A stretch of DNA of 6,450 bases. It comes from an uncultured Solobacterium sp. Its GTDB lineage: Bacteria; Bacillota_I; Bacilli_A; Erysipelotrichales; Erysipelotrichaceae. Below are positions 1 through 5,794 of this stretch, in pieces. The position numbers were made by a program, and so were the translations under genes. Numbering within the stretch: the first letter of the stretch is position 1; the number at the start of each line of letters is the position of its first letter. The notes under the pieces are model-generated. The model saw only the letters and a list, made by a program, of their open reading frames with translations, made no database searches and was not told the DNA's origin. The DNA lies in contig CAJOLG010000104.1 in NCBI GenBank assembly GCA_905235315.1, positions 1 through 6,450 on the forward strand, read 5' to 3'.

Positions 1-6
1 CATTCA

Positions 7-1011
7 ATGAGCGACAGAATAACCATCAATGATATCGCGAAACTTGCAGGTGTCTCCAAGACGACTGTTTCGTTCTTTCTCAACGGGAAATTCGACAAAA
101 TGTCGGAAGAAACCCGCCGGAAGCTGGAAGATGTGATCACCAGAACAAACTACCGCCCCAACACGATTGCACGGTCACTGAACTATAAGCAGACCTATCT
201 GATCGGTGTGGTTATCGGTGATATCACAAATTCCTTTGCGAATCAGATTGTCAAAGGCATCGATGATTATTCGCGTGAGCACGGCTATCAGATGATTGTC
301 GGCTCCAGCAACTACCTCTTGGAAAACGAGCGGAAATGCATTACCGGAATGGCGGCTATGGGCGTTGACGGATTCATTGTGCAGCCCACCGTTCATTTCG
401 AAACAATGTGGGGTGAGCTCGGTGTCCATAAACCGATTGCCTACTTTGATTCTCCGAATCAGGCAAGCAAGGAGCTTTGGGTAAAGACGAACAACTATGA
501 AGCAGTGTATGACGCAACGCAGATGCTTGTGGACGAAGGATATGACCAGTTCGTGATCATCACGGCAGATCCTTATGTTCTGCAGACCCGAATGGAACGC
601 AACCGCGGTTTCACAGACTGCCTCGATATCGCAAAAAAACCATATGATGTGCTTCTCGCCGACAGCCGGACAACCACCGAAACACTGGAGGAAAAACTGA
701 AACCGTATCTCACCTCCGACCGGTCTACCGGAATCTTCGTCTGCAACAACTGGCTGCTCGACAAAGCATATCTTGTGCTGCGCAATTACTCGAATCTGAT
801 TCCGAAGAAGATCGGTCTGATCGGATTTGATTCCCTGGAGTGGACAGAGCTTGTAACTCCGTCGATCACAACCATTGTGCAGCCGGCTTATGAGGAGGGC
901 CAGGCCGCAGCCCGGATTCTCATTGACCGGATTGAAAACCGGAATGAAGAAGCACCGAACCGCATCCTGAAATGCAGGATCAACACATTGGACAGTACAC
1001 GCCGCGGATAA
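7..1011 (+). CDS. LacI-family transcriptional repressor, probably of uronate/KDG catabolism
   Basis: A 334-residue protein with full LacI-family architecture. Residues 5-27 form the N-terminal helix-turn-helix (ITINDIAKLAGVSKTTVSFF, then LNG). The hinge region lies around 48-63 (NYRPNTIARSL). A periplasmic-binding-protein-like effector domain starts at about residue 64 (YLIGVVIGDITNSF) and runs to the C-terminus. It includes IGLIGFD at 269-275 and the family's closing block SITTIVQPAYEEG. The start at 7 puts the HTH at the usual distance from the N-terminus. Only six bases precede it, so its ribosome binding site and promoter lie outside the window. It reads into uxaB after 55 bases with no terminator, so it is probably co-transcribed and may autoregulate. 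Family membership is certain. The role as a KdgR-like regulator answering to KDG or a uronate is inferred from the neighbours, because LacI-family ligands cannot be read from sequence by eye. No operator could be identified in the window. Confidence 0.93.
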   Translation: MSDRITINDIAKLAGVSKTTVSFFLNGKFDKMSEETRRKLEDVITRTNYRPNTIARSLNYKQTYLIGVVIGDITNSFANQIVKGIDDYSREHGYQMIVGSSNYLLENERKCITGMAAMGVDGFIVQPTVHFETMWGELGVHKPIAYFDSPNQASKELWVKTNNYEAVYDATQMLVDEGYDQFVIITADPYVLQTRMERNRGFTDCLDIAKKPYDVLLADSRTTTETLEEKLKPYLTSDRSTGIFVCNNWLLDKAYLVLRNYSNLIPKKIGLIGFDSLEWTELVTPSITTIVQPAYEEGQAAARILIDRIENRNEEAPNRILKCRINTLDSTRRG

Positions 1012-1047
1012 CCGGTGTGTATACAGGCAACAGAATACATACAGAAA

Positions 1048-1054
1048 GAAGGAG
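1048..1054 (+). promoter_or_regulatory. Ribosome binding site of uxaB
   Basis: GAAGGAG lies 12 bases before the ATG at 1067, in the 55-base gap after the repressor gene. The spacing is slightly long but the match to the 16S 3' end is good, and it supports this start. The gap holds no terminator hairpin. Confidence 0.7.
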
Positions 1055-1066
1055 AAAACTAGTTTT

Positions 1067-2548
1067 ATGGAATTGCTCAACAAAGAAATGACACATGCGT
1101 CAGATCGTCCGGTCAAAGTCGCCCAGTTCGGAGAAGGAAACTTTCTCCGTGCGTTTGTCGATTATATGGTCGACATCGCAAATGAAAAAGGTCTGTTTGA
1201 CGGAAGCGTTGTTCTGATCCGCCCGATTCCGTTCGGGGACATGGACAGGATGTTTCTGGATCAGGACTGCCAGTATACACTGCAGCTGAGAGGCCGTGTA
1301 GAAGGCGAACCGTATGTGGAAACGCGTCAGATCACTTCCATTAAGAATATTGTCTCCCCGTTCCGTGATTACGAAGAATATATCAATGTCGCAAAGATCG
1401 ATACCCTGCGCTTTGTTGTGTCCAACACGACGGAAGCAGGTATCGTATTCAATGCGGATGACAGGTTTGAAGAAAAACTGGACATCACCTTCCCGGCAAA
1501 ACTCACACAGTTCCTGCTGACCCGCTATGAGACATTCGGCGGCGATCCGGATAAGGGACTGGTGATGCTGCCGGTGGAACTGATCGATGACAACGGCATC
1601 GAACTCCGCAAATGCGTCATGAAGTATATCGACCTCTGGAATCTCGATGCAGGTTTCAAATCATGGGTTGAAAACGCATGTATATTCACAAGCACTCTGG
1701 TAGACCGGATTGTTACCGGATATCCGAGAGCGGATGCGGAAAAGATCTGGAATGAACTCGGCTACCGCGACAACATTCTTGATACCGCAGAACCGTTTGC
1801 CCTCTGGGTCATCGAATCCGAAAAGGATATTTCCGGCGAATGGCCGATGGATAAAGCGCTTGAAGACAAAACCGGCATGAATGTCATCTTCACAGATAAT
1901 CAGAAGCCGTACAAGCAGAGAAAGGTCCGCATCCTTAACGGTGCGCATACTTCCTTTGTTCTGGCATCCTACCTCAAGGGCAATGATTTCGTGAACCAGT
2001 CCATGCAGGATGAAATCATGAAGAACTTCATGCTGGATACCATCCACAAGGAAGTTATTCCGACTCTCACCCTTCCGGAACAGGATCTCAGGGATTTTGC
2101 GGATGCGGTTGTGGACCGTTTCAACAATCCGTTCATCCAGCATTCCCTGCTGGCAATCGCGCTGAACTCCGTCTCCAAGTGGAAGGCCCGCTGCCTTCCG
2201 AGCTTCCTCGGCTATGTTGAAAAATACGGTACACTGCCGGAACATCTCACCTTCTCCATCGCTTCCCTGATGGCATTCTATTCCTCCACTGAACTCACAG
2301 ACGGGGCACTCAAGGGACACCGCGGGAATGATGTCTATGACATCAAGGATGATGCGGCAGTACTCGAATTCTTCCGCGATAACTCTGCGAAAGAAACCCG
2401 TGAATTTGTTCATGCATATCTCTCCAACGAAGGATTCCACGGCCGGGATCTGACCGCCGTCGCAGGCCTGGAAGACAAGGTCACGGAATACCTCGATGCA
2501 ATTCGCAGCGAAGGGATGGAAAAGGCCCTCGAAACATACTTCGGCTGA
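1067..2548 (+). CDS. uxaB: Tagaturonate reductase (altronate oxidoreductase, UxaB)
   Basis: Cytoplasmic NAD-dependent enzyme that reduces D-tagaturonate to D-altronate, the second step of galacturonate catabolism. It belongs to the long-chain mannitol dehydrogenase family. At 493 residues it is close to the E. coli UxaB length of about 483. The nucleotide-binding start reads QFGEGNFLRAF (residues 20-30), which is characteristic of UxaB rather than of mannonate oxidoreductase (UxuB). Other UxaB-like blocks are SNTTEAGI (119-126), STLVDRIVTGYPR (209-221), LDTAE, and KPYKQRKVRILNGAHT. The last block carries the family's catalytic K-x4-N-x2-H triad as Lys286, Asn291 and His294. uxaA follows after only 2 bases, and UxaB's product is UxaA's substrate. 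The isomerase UxaC that would supply tagaturonate is not in the window. Assignment is strong from motifs recalled from the family, without an alignment run. Confidence 0.95.
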   Translation: MELLNKEMTHASDRPVKVAQFGEGNFLRAFVDYMVDIANEKGLFDGSVVLIRPIPFGDMDRMFLDQDCQYTLQLRGRVEGEPYVETRQITSIKNIVSPFRDYEEYINVAKIDTLRFVVSNTTEAGIVFNADDRFEEKLDITFPAKLTQFLLTRYETFGGDPDKGLVMLPVELIDDNGIELRKCVMKYIDLWNLDAGFKSWVENACIFTSTLVDRIVTGYPRADAEKIWNELGYRDNILDTAEPFALWVIESEKDISGEWPMDKALEDKTGMNVIFTDNQKPYKQRKVRILNGAHTSFVLASYLKGNDFVNQSMQDEIMKNFMLDTIHKEVIPTLTLPEQDLRDFADAVVDRFNNPFIQHSLLAIALNSVSKWKARCLPSFLGYVEKYGTLPEHLTFSIASLMAFYSSTELTDGALKGHRGNDVYDIKDDAAVLEFFRDNSAKETREFVHAYLSNEGFHGRDLTAVAGLEDKVTEYLDAIRSEGMEKALETYFG

Positions 2549-2550
2549 TT

Positions 2551-4032
2551 ATGCAGAAAGCAGTCAGGATTCATTCAAAAGACAACGTCGCGGTTGCGCT
2601 TCAGCCGCTGAAACAGGGAGAGGTCCTCTCCCTTGGCGGCGTGGAGGTAACGCTGTGTGAAGATATTGAACAGGGACATAAATTTGCCCTGACCGATCTT
2701 GCGGAAAACACCAATATCATCAAGTACGGCACGGTGATCGGCCATACGGTCAAGGCGGTTCCGGCCGGCGCGCACGTACATGTCGAAAACATCAAAACCA
2801 ACCTCGGTGACCTTCTGGAATACACCTATGAACCCGAAACCTTCGAACAGCCGGCTGCCGAAGGACGCACCTTTCAGGGGTTTGTCCGTAAAAACGGCGA
2901 TGTCGGCATCCGGAATGAAATCTGGATCATCCCGACCGTCGGCTGTGTGAACAATATCGTTCAGAGCGTGGAGCGGAAAGCCCAGGCTCTGATCAGAGGC
3001 TCGATTGACGGCATTCACGCATTCACTCACCCATACGGCTGTTCCCAAATGGGCGATGACCAGGAAAACACCCGAAGGATCCTCGCGGACCTTATCGTTC
3101 ATCCCAACGCAGGCGGTGTTCTGGTTCTCGGCCTTGGCTGTGAGAACTCCAATATCGATGTTCTCAAACCGTATATCGGTGCGTATGACAGCGAACGTGT
3201 CCGTTTTGTGGTTGCGCAGCAGGAAGAAAATGAAGTTGACGCCTGCATGAAGCAGATCGAAGAACTCGCAGCGATCGTCGCCGGAGACGAACGCACCGAG
3301 TGCCCTGCTTCCAAACTCCGCATCGGTCTCAAGTGCGGCGGCTCCGACGGTCTTTCCGGCATCACCGCCAATCCGGTGGTCGGCCGTTTCTCTGACCTTC
3401 TGGTCGCAGACGGCGGCACCACGATTCTTGCGGAAGTTCCCGAGATGTTCGGTGCGGAAACCCAGCTGATGAACCGTGCGGTCGATGAAGAAGTCTTTCA
3501 TAAGACCGTTGATCTCATCAACAACTTCAAGGAATACTTTACAGCCAACCATCAGACGATCTATGAAAACCCGTCGCCGGGAAACAAAGCCGGCGGCATC
3601 TCAACCCTGGAGGACAAGTCCAACGGCTGTGTTCAGAAAAGCGGAAGCGCAGGAATCAGCGATGTTCTGGAGTACGGCGACCGGATTAAGAAAAACGGCC
3701 TTAATCTACTCTCCACCCCGGGCAACGACCTCGTCGCCGCAACCGGTGAAGCAGCTGCAGGCTGTCAGATGGTTCTCTTCACGACCGGCCGCGGAACACC
3801 GTTTGCGACCGCGGTCCCTACCATCAAGATTGCGACCAACAGCCGTCTTGCCAACGCCAAGAAGAACTGGATCGATCTTAATGCGGGAAGGGCAATTGAA
3901 GACCGTTCGATCGAAGAAGTCGGCGAAGAGCTGTATGATCTCGTTATTGAAACCGCCAACGGAAAGAAGTGCCGTTCGGAAGAAGCGGGTTATCACGATA
4001 TTGCGATCTTCAAACAGGGTGTTACCCTCTGA
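2551..4032 (+). CDS. uxaA: Altronate dehydratase (UxaA)
   Basis: Dehydrates D-altronate to 2-keto-3-deoxy-D-gluconate (KDG), which KDG kinase and aldolase then split. The protein has 493 residues, against about 495 in E. coli UxaA. Residues 1 to about 95 are the SAF-like N-terminal domain (RIHSKDNVAVAL, then GHKFALTDLAENTNIIKYG). The rest is the altronate/galactarate dehydratase catalytic region. It contains NGDVGIRNEIWIIPTVGCVN, the Cys-rich block YGCSQMGDD, GLGCEN (194-199), CGGSDGLSGITANP (262-275), ENPSPGNKAGG (339-349) and STGRGTP-like TTGRGTP. The end (IAIFKQGVTL) closely matches the E. coli C-terminus. The family requires Fe(II), and the conserved Cys and His residues fit this. There is no clear Shine-Dalgarno before the ATG, and the uxaB stop is 2 bases upstream, so translation is probably coupled. 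The length, start and end all match, so it appears intact. Confidence 0.96.
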   Translation: MQKAVRIHSKDNVAVALQPLKQGEVLSLGGVEVTLCEDIEQGHKFALTDLAENTNIIKYGTVIGHTVKAVPAGAHVHVENIKTNLGDLLEYTYEPETFEQPAAEGRTFQGFVRKNGDVGIRNEIWIIPTVGCVNNIVQSVERKAQALIRGSIDGIHAFTHPYGCSQMGDDQENTRRILADLIVHPNAGGVLVLGLGCENSNIDVLKPYIGAYDSERVRFVVAQQEENEVDACMKQIEELAAIVAGDERTECPASKLRIGLKCGGSDGLSGITANPVVGRFSDLLVADGGTTILAEVPEMFGAETQLMNRAVDEEVFHKTVDLINNFKEYFTANHQTIYENPSPGNKAGGISTLEDKSNGCVQKSGSAGISDVLEYGDRIKKNGLNLLSTPGNDLVAATGEAAAGCQMVLFTTGRGTPFATAVPTIKIATNSRLANAKKNWIDLNAGRAIEDRSIEEVGEELYDLVIETANGKKCRSEEAGYHDIAIFKQGVTL

Positions 4033-4049
4033 TTCTGTCTTTGAAAACC

Positions 4050-4080
4050 AGCCCGGCAAACTCTGCCGGGCTTTCCTGTT
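4050..4080 (+). terminator. Rho-independent terminator of the repressor-uxaB-uxaA unit
   Basis: AGCCCGGCA (4050-4058) and TGCCGGGCT (4064-4072) form a perfect 9-bp stem with a 5-base loop, followed by the T-rich tail TTCCTGTT. It begins 18 bases after the uxaA stop. The tail is interrupted by CC and G, so termination may be incomplete, but the position and stem strength make the call convincing. Confidence 0.85.
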
Positions 4081-4138
4081 TCCGGGTGCTGCGGAACCCG
4101 CATCCCGATCATTGGAATGATCCTCCGGTATTACGGAG
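4080..4138. repeat. Cluster of small inverted repeats between the two convergent terminators
   Basis: Three short dyads lie in tandem. The first is CGGGT (4083-4087) with ACCCG (4096-4100), in competition with TTCCG (4080-4084) and CGGAA (4092-4096). The second is GATCATT (4107-4113) with AATGATC (4116-4122), separated by GG. The third is CTCCG (4123-4127) with CGGAG (4134-4138). No ORF of note or T-tract accompanies them. They could be decayed terminators, transcript 3'-end structure or a protein site. Function is unknown. Confidence 0.4.
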
Positions 4139-4151
4139 AACGCGGAATCAG

Positions 4152-4175
4152 AAAAAAACTCCGCGAAGGAGTTTT
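4152..4175 (-). terminator. Rho-independent terminator of the fchA-folD operon
   Basis: Read on the - strand, AAAACTCC and GGAGTTTT form an 8-bp stem around a TTCGC loop, and the transcript then ends in a run of seven T (complement of A at 4152-4158, partly inside the stem). It starts 3 bases beyond the folD stop. On the + strand the stem is followed by TTTTCTGTT, so it may also stop read-through from uxaA. Confidence 0.88.
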
Positions 4176-4178
4176 CTG

Positions 4179-5036
4179 TTATACGTTTCGTTTCCGGTCA
4201 GCAGCCTGAACCAGATGACGTACCAGCACCGAAGTGGTAACGGCGCCGACTCCGCCGGGAACCGGTGTGATCTTATCGACAATCGGCTCGACCTCTTCAA
4301 AACGGCAGTCGCCGCACAGCTTTCCTTTGGCTTCATTCCAGCAGATACTGATATCCACAACCGTCTGTCCTTCTCTGACATAAGCCGCATCCAGCGTTTC
4401 CGGACTGCCCATGCTGGTAAAAATAATATCTGCTTCTTTCGTGACAGAAGGAATGTCTTTGGTGCGTGTATGACAAATCGTTACCGTAGCGTTGCGGTTC
4501 AGTAACATCATCGCCAGCGGCCGGCCCACAACGAGAGACCGTCCGATTACCACGATGCGTTTCCCGCTGAGTTCAACCCCATAATGATCCAGGATCGCAA
4601 TCGCCGCCTCTGCAGTACAGGGCGCAAACCCGAGATCCTTGCCGGTGAAGATTCCGGCCAGGGAGGCATCCGAACAGCCGTCAATATCTTTCTCCGGCAG
4701 AATGGAATTCCTTGCCCGCTCATTATCCAGTTCTTTCGGCAGCGGCCGGAACATGAGAATTCCGTGCACAGAAGGATCCTGATTGAGATCCTCCAGTGTA
4801 CGGTAGAATACTTCTTTCGAAACATCCGCCGGAAGAACCGCCTTCTTTACAGAAGCTCCGACGGCTTCGCAGCGCTTTACCGCCCCGTTTTCATACGAGA
4901 TATCATCCGGCCGTTCCCCTACCCGCAGAATCGCAAGACAGGGCTCAATTCCGGTTTCTTTCAGTTCCTCAACCCATTTTGCGGTATCTTCGTTCAGTGC
5001 GGCAGCAGCCTCTTTCCCTTTCAGCAGTTCAGCCAT
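4179..5036 (-). CDS. folD: Methylenetetrahydrofolate dehydrogenase, FolD family, with altered cyclohydrolase residues
   Basis: A 285-residue cytoplasmic FolD-family protein, normal family length. It interconverts 5,10-methylene-THF and 5,10-methenyl-THF with NAD(P). The substrate domain includes RVGERPDDISYENGAVKRCE (39-58), GILMFRPLP (92-100) and PEKDIDG (114-120). The Rossmann part is VVIGRSLVVGRP (162-173), and the end carries ITPVPGGVGAVTTSVL (256-271). In bifunctional E. coli FolD the pocket has Tyr50, Lys54, Gln98 and Asp121. Ungapped alignment between the conserved RVG and CExVG anchors gives Tyr48 and Asp119 here, but Ala52 (codon GCG) in place of Lys and Phe96 (TTC) in place of Gln. 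Loss of that Lys abolishes cyclohydrolase activity in the human enzyme, so this protein may be a dehydrogenase only. A nearby Lys54 could in principle substitute. It overlaps the upstream cyclohydrolase gene by 8 bp, which fits division of labour. The family call is certain; monofunctionality is inferred. Confidence 0.95.
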   Translation of the reverse strand: MAELLKGKEAAAALNEDTAKWVEELKETGIEPCLAILRVGERPDDISYENGAVKRCEAVGASVKKAVLPADVSKEVFYRTLEDLNQDPSVHGILMFRPLPKELDNERARNSILPEKDIDGCSDASLAGIFTGKDLGFAPCTAEAAIAILDHYGVELSGKRIVVIGRSLVVGRPLAMMLLNRNATVTICHTRTKDIPSVTKEADIIFTSMGSPETLDAAYVREGQTVVDISICWNEAKGKLCGDCRFEEVEPIVDKITPVPGGVGAVTTSVLVRHLVQAADRKRNV

Positions 5037-5643
5037 CGATTCTCTCCTTTACCGCCCGGAAGCAGTTCAGCGCACGCTCGGAATATTCGTTCAGCAGACG
5101 GTCTGCTCTCTCCTCCAGCTCTTCCGCCCGGGCACGGTCTTTCATCAGACGGGTATTGACCCTTACATTGAGGTACGCCCCGTGGAGAGCCCCGTATCCC
5201 AGCATGGCCGAAGTCCCGGCGTCAGACACCGCGAGTTTTGAGCCGATCTCCGCAAGCCGCTCATCCAGACGGATCACATCCGCGCAGTACTGCATGATCA
5301 GAAACGGCGGTTCGGCTGCGTTTTGAAGACAGGTCTCCATCCGCTCTGCGTAGCCCTCTGAATTCTTATCCAGGGAATACGCCGCCGCAAGCGGTGCGAA
5401 CGCTTCCGCATCTTTCTCAATACAGTCAAGAAGTTCTTTGCGAAGTTCTTCCGCCCGGTCCATGATGTCCCGGATTTCATCTTCATATGCGGCATATTTC
5501 TTTTTTCCGACCGTGAGATTGGTCACCATTTCCGCAAGGGATGCCGCAAGCGCGCCGCACAGTGCGCTGACTCCGCCGCCGCCCGGCACCGGTGCCTTCG
5601 ATGCGCTCTCTTCCGTAAATGTTCTGATCGTTTTATCCAGCAT
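5029..5643 (-). CDS. fchA: Methenyltetrahydrofolate cyclohydrolase / cyclodeaminase-family protein (FchA-like)
   Basis: A 204-residue, largely helical protein of the formiminotransferase-cyclodeaminase C-terminal family (FTCD_C). Family marks are PVPGGGGVSALCGALAASL near the N-terminus (18-36), MVTNLT (39-44), and SDAGTSAML (140-148) followed by GAYLNVRVNT (155-164). Members either hydrolyse 5,10-methenyl-THF to 10-formyl-THF (FchA) or deaminate 5-formimino-THF. The 8-bp overlap with folD favours the cyclohydrolase role, as in the fchA-folD pair of Acetobacterium woodii. No histidine-degradation gene is nearby to suggest a formimino substrate. The start at 5643 is chosen over an in-frame ATG at 5727. 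It has a GGAGAGG six bases upstream, the family N-terminus begins there, and the likely promoter lies inside the longer reading. The cyclohydrolase and cyclodeaminase roles cannot be separated from sequence alone. Confidence 0.88.
   Translation of the reverse strand: MLDKTIRTFTEESASKAPVPGGGGVSALCGALAASLAEMVTNLTVGKKKYAAYEDEIRDIMDRAEELRKELLDCIEKDAEAFAPLAAAYSLDKNSEGYAERMETCLQNAAEPPFLIMQYCADVIRLDERLAEIGSKLAVSDAGTSAMLGYGALHGAYLNVRVNTRLMKDRARAEELEERADRLLNEYSERALNCFRAVKERIDG
5043..5050 (-). promoter_or_regulatory. Ribosome binding site of folD
   Basis: AAAGGAGA on the - strand, six bases before the folD ATG (5036-5034) and inside the 3' end of fchA. It confirms the folD start despite the overlap and allows independent initiation as well as coupling. 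Confidence 0.8.
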
Positions 5644-5649
5644 AGCAAT

Positions 5650-5656
5650 CCTCTCC
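5650..5656 (-). promoter_or_regulatory. Ribosome binding site that fixes the fchA start
   Basis: GGAGAGG on the - strand, with a six-base spacer (ATTGCT) before the ATG at 5643-5641. The alternative ATG at 5727 has no comparable site, so this decides the start. Confidence 0.8.
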
Positions 5657-5676
5657 GTCCGCTGATACAATTCAAC

Positions 5677-5705
5677 AATATATCCGGGCTGCACCGCAAA
5701 ATCAA
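5677..5705 (-). promoter_or_regulatory. Predicted housekeeping (sigma-A) promoter of fchA-folD
   Basis: On the - strand a -35 box TTGATT (5705-5700), a 17-base spacer and a -10 box TATATT (5682-5677) are close to the TTGACA-17-TATAAT consensus. Transcription would start near 5670, leaving a leader of about 27 bases that contains the fchA ribosome binding site. This makes fchA-folD a transcription unit separate from dhuI. No experiment supports the start site. Confidence 0.7.
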
Positions 5706-5727
5706 TCGGTTCGCCGCTTCTGCACAA

Positions 5728-5759
5728 ACGGCAGATTGCGAGGAATGCAAATCTGCCGT
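5728..5759 (-). terminator. Strong hairpin between dhuI and fchA, probable dhuI terminator
   Basis: ACGGCAGATT (5728-5737) pairs perfectly with AATCTGCCGT (5750-5759). With one bulged A (5749) the stem extends by GC/GC around a GAGGAAT loop on the + strand. It lies about 35 bases past the dhuI stop and 22 bases upstream of the predicted fchA -35 box. The - strand tail is only TTTG, weak for intrinsic termination, so partial read-through or an operator role is possible. A smaller dyad (TTCTCA 5768-5773, TGAGAA 5781-5786) lies between it and dhuI. Confidence 0.5.
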
Positions 5760-5794
5760 ATTTTCTGTTCTCAACGCATCTGAGAATTCTTTGA

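Noticed and set aside
988..1025. Possible promoter before uxaB (TTGGAC at 988, TATACA at 1020, within the palindrome TGTATACA)
   Set aside because: The 26-base spacing is too long for a sigma-A promoter, and no -35 box sits at 17 bases. TGTATACA is only 8 bp and could be chance.
1021..1044. Direct repeat ATACAG (1021-1026 and 1039-1044)
   Set aside because: Six bases repeated twice in an A-rich gap is expected by chance, and no operator symmetry goes with it.
175..1116. Long - strand open frame (313 residues) opposite the LacI-family gene
   Set aside because: Its translation has no family-like blocks and is rich in Cys, His and Phe. It is the mirror of a well-supported gene and has no ribosome binding site of note.
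1067..2548. Mannonate oxidoreductase (UxuB) or mannitol dehydrogenase as the identity of the 493-residue dehydrogenase
   Set aside because: QFGEGNFLRAF, STLVDRIVTGYPR and the adjacency to altronate dehydratase fit UxaB specifically.
2575..3552. Long - strand open frame (325 residues) opposite uxaA
   Set aside because: It lies wholly inside altronate dehydratase, which matches its family end to end. The frame is an artefact of codon bias.
3476..4120. + strand frame of 214 residues overlapping the end of uxaA
   Set aside because: It is out of frame with uxaA, has a low-complexity Arg/Ser/Pro composition and runs through the terminator hairpin.
5029..5643. Formimino-THF cyclodeaminase of histidine degradation
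   Set aside because: Same family, but no hut genes or formiminotransferase domain is present and the gene overlaps folD, which favours cyclohydrolase. It is not excluded biochemically.
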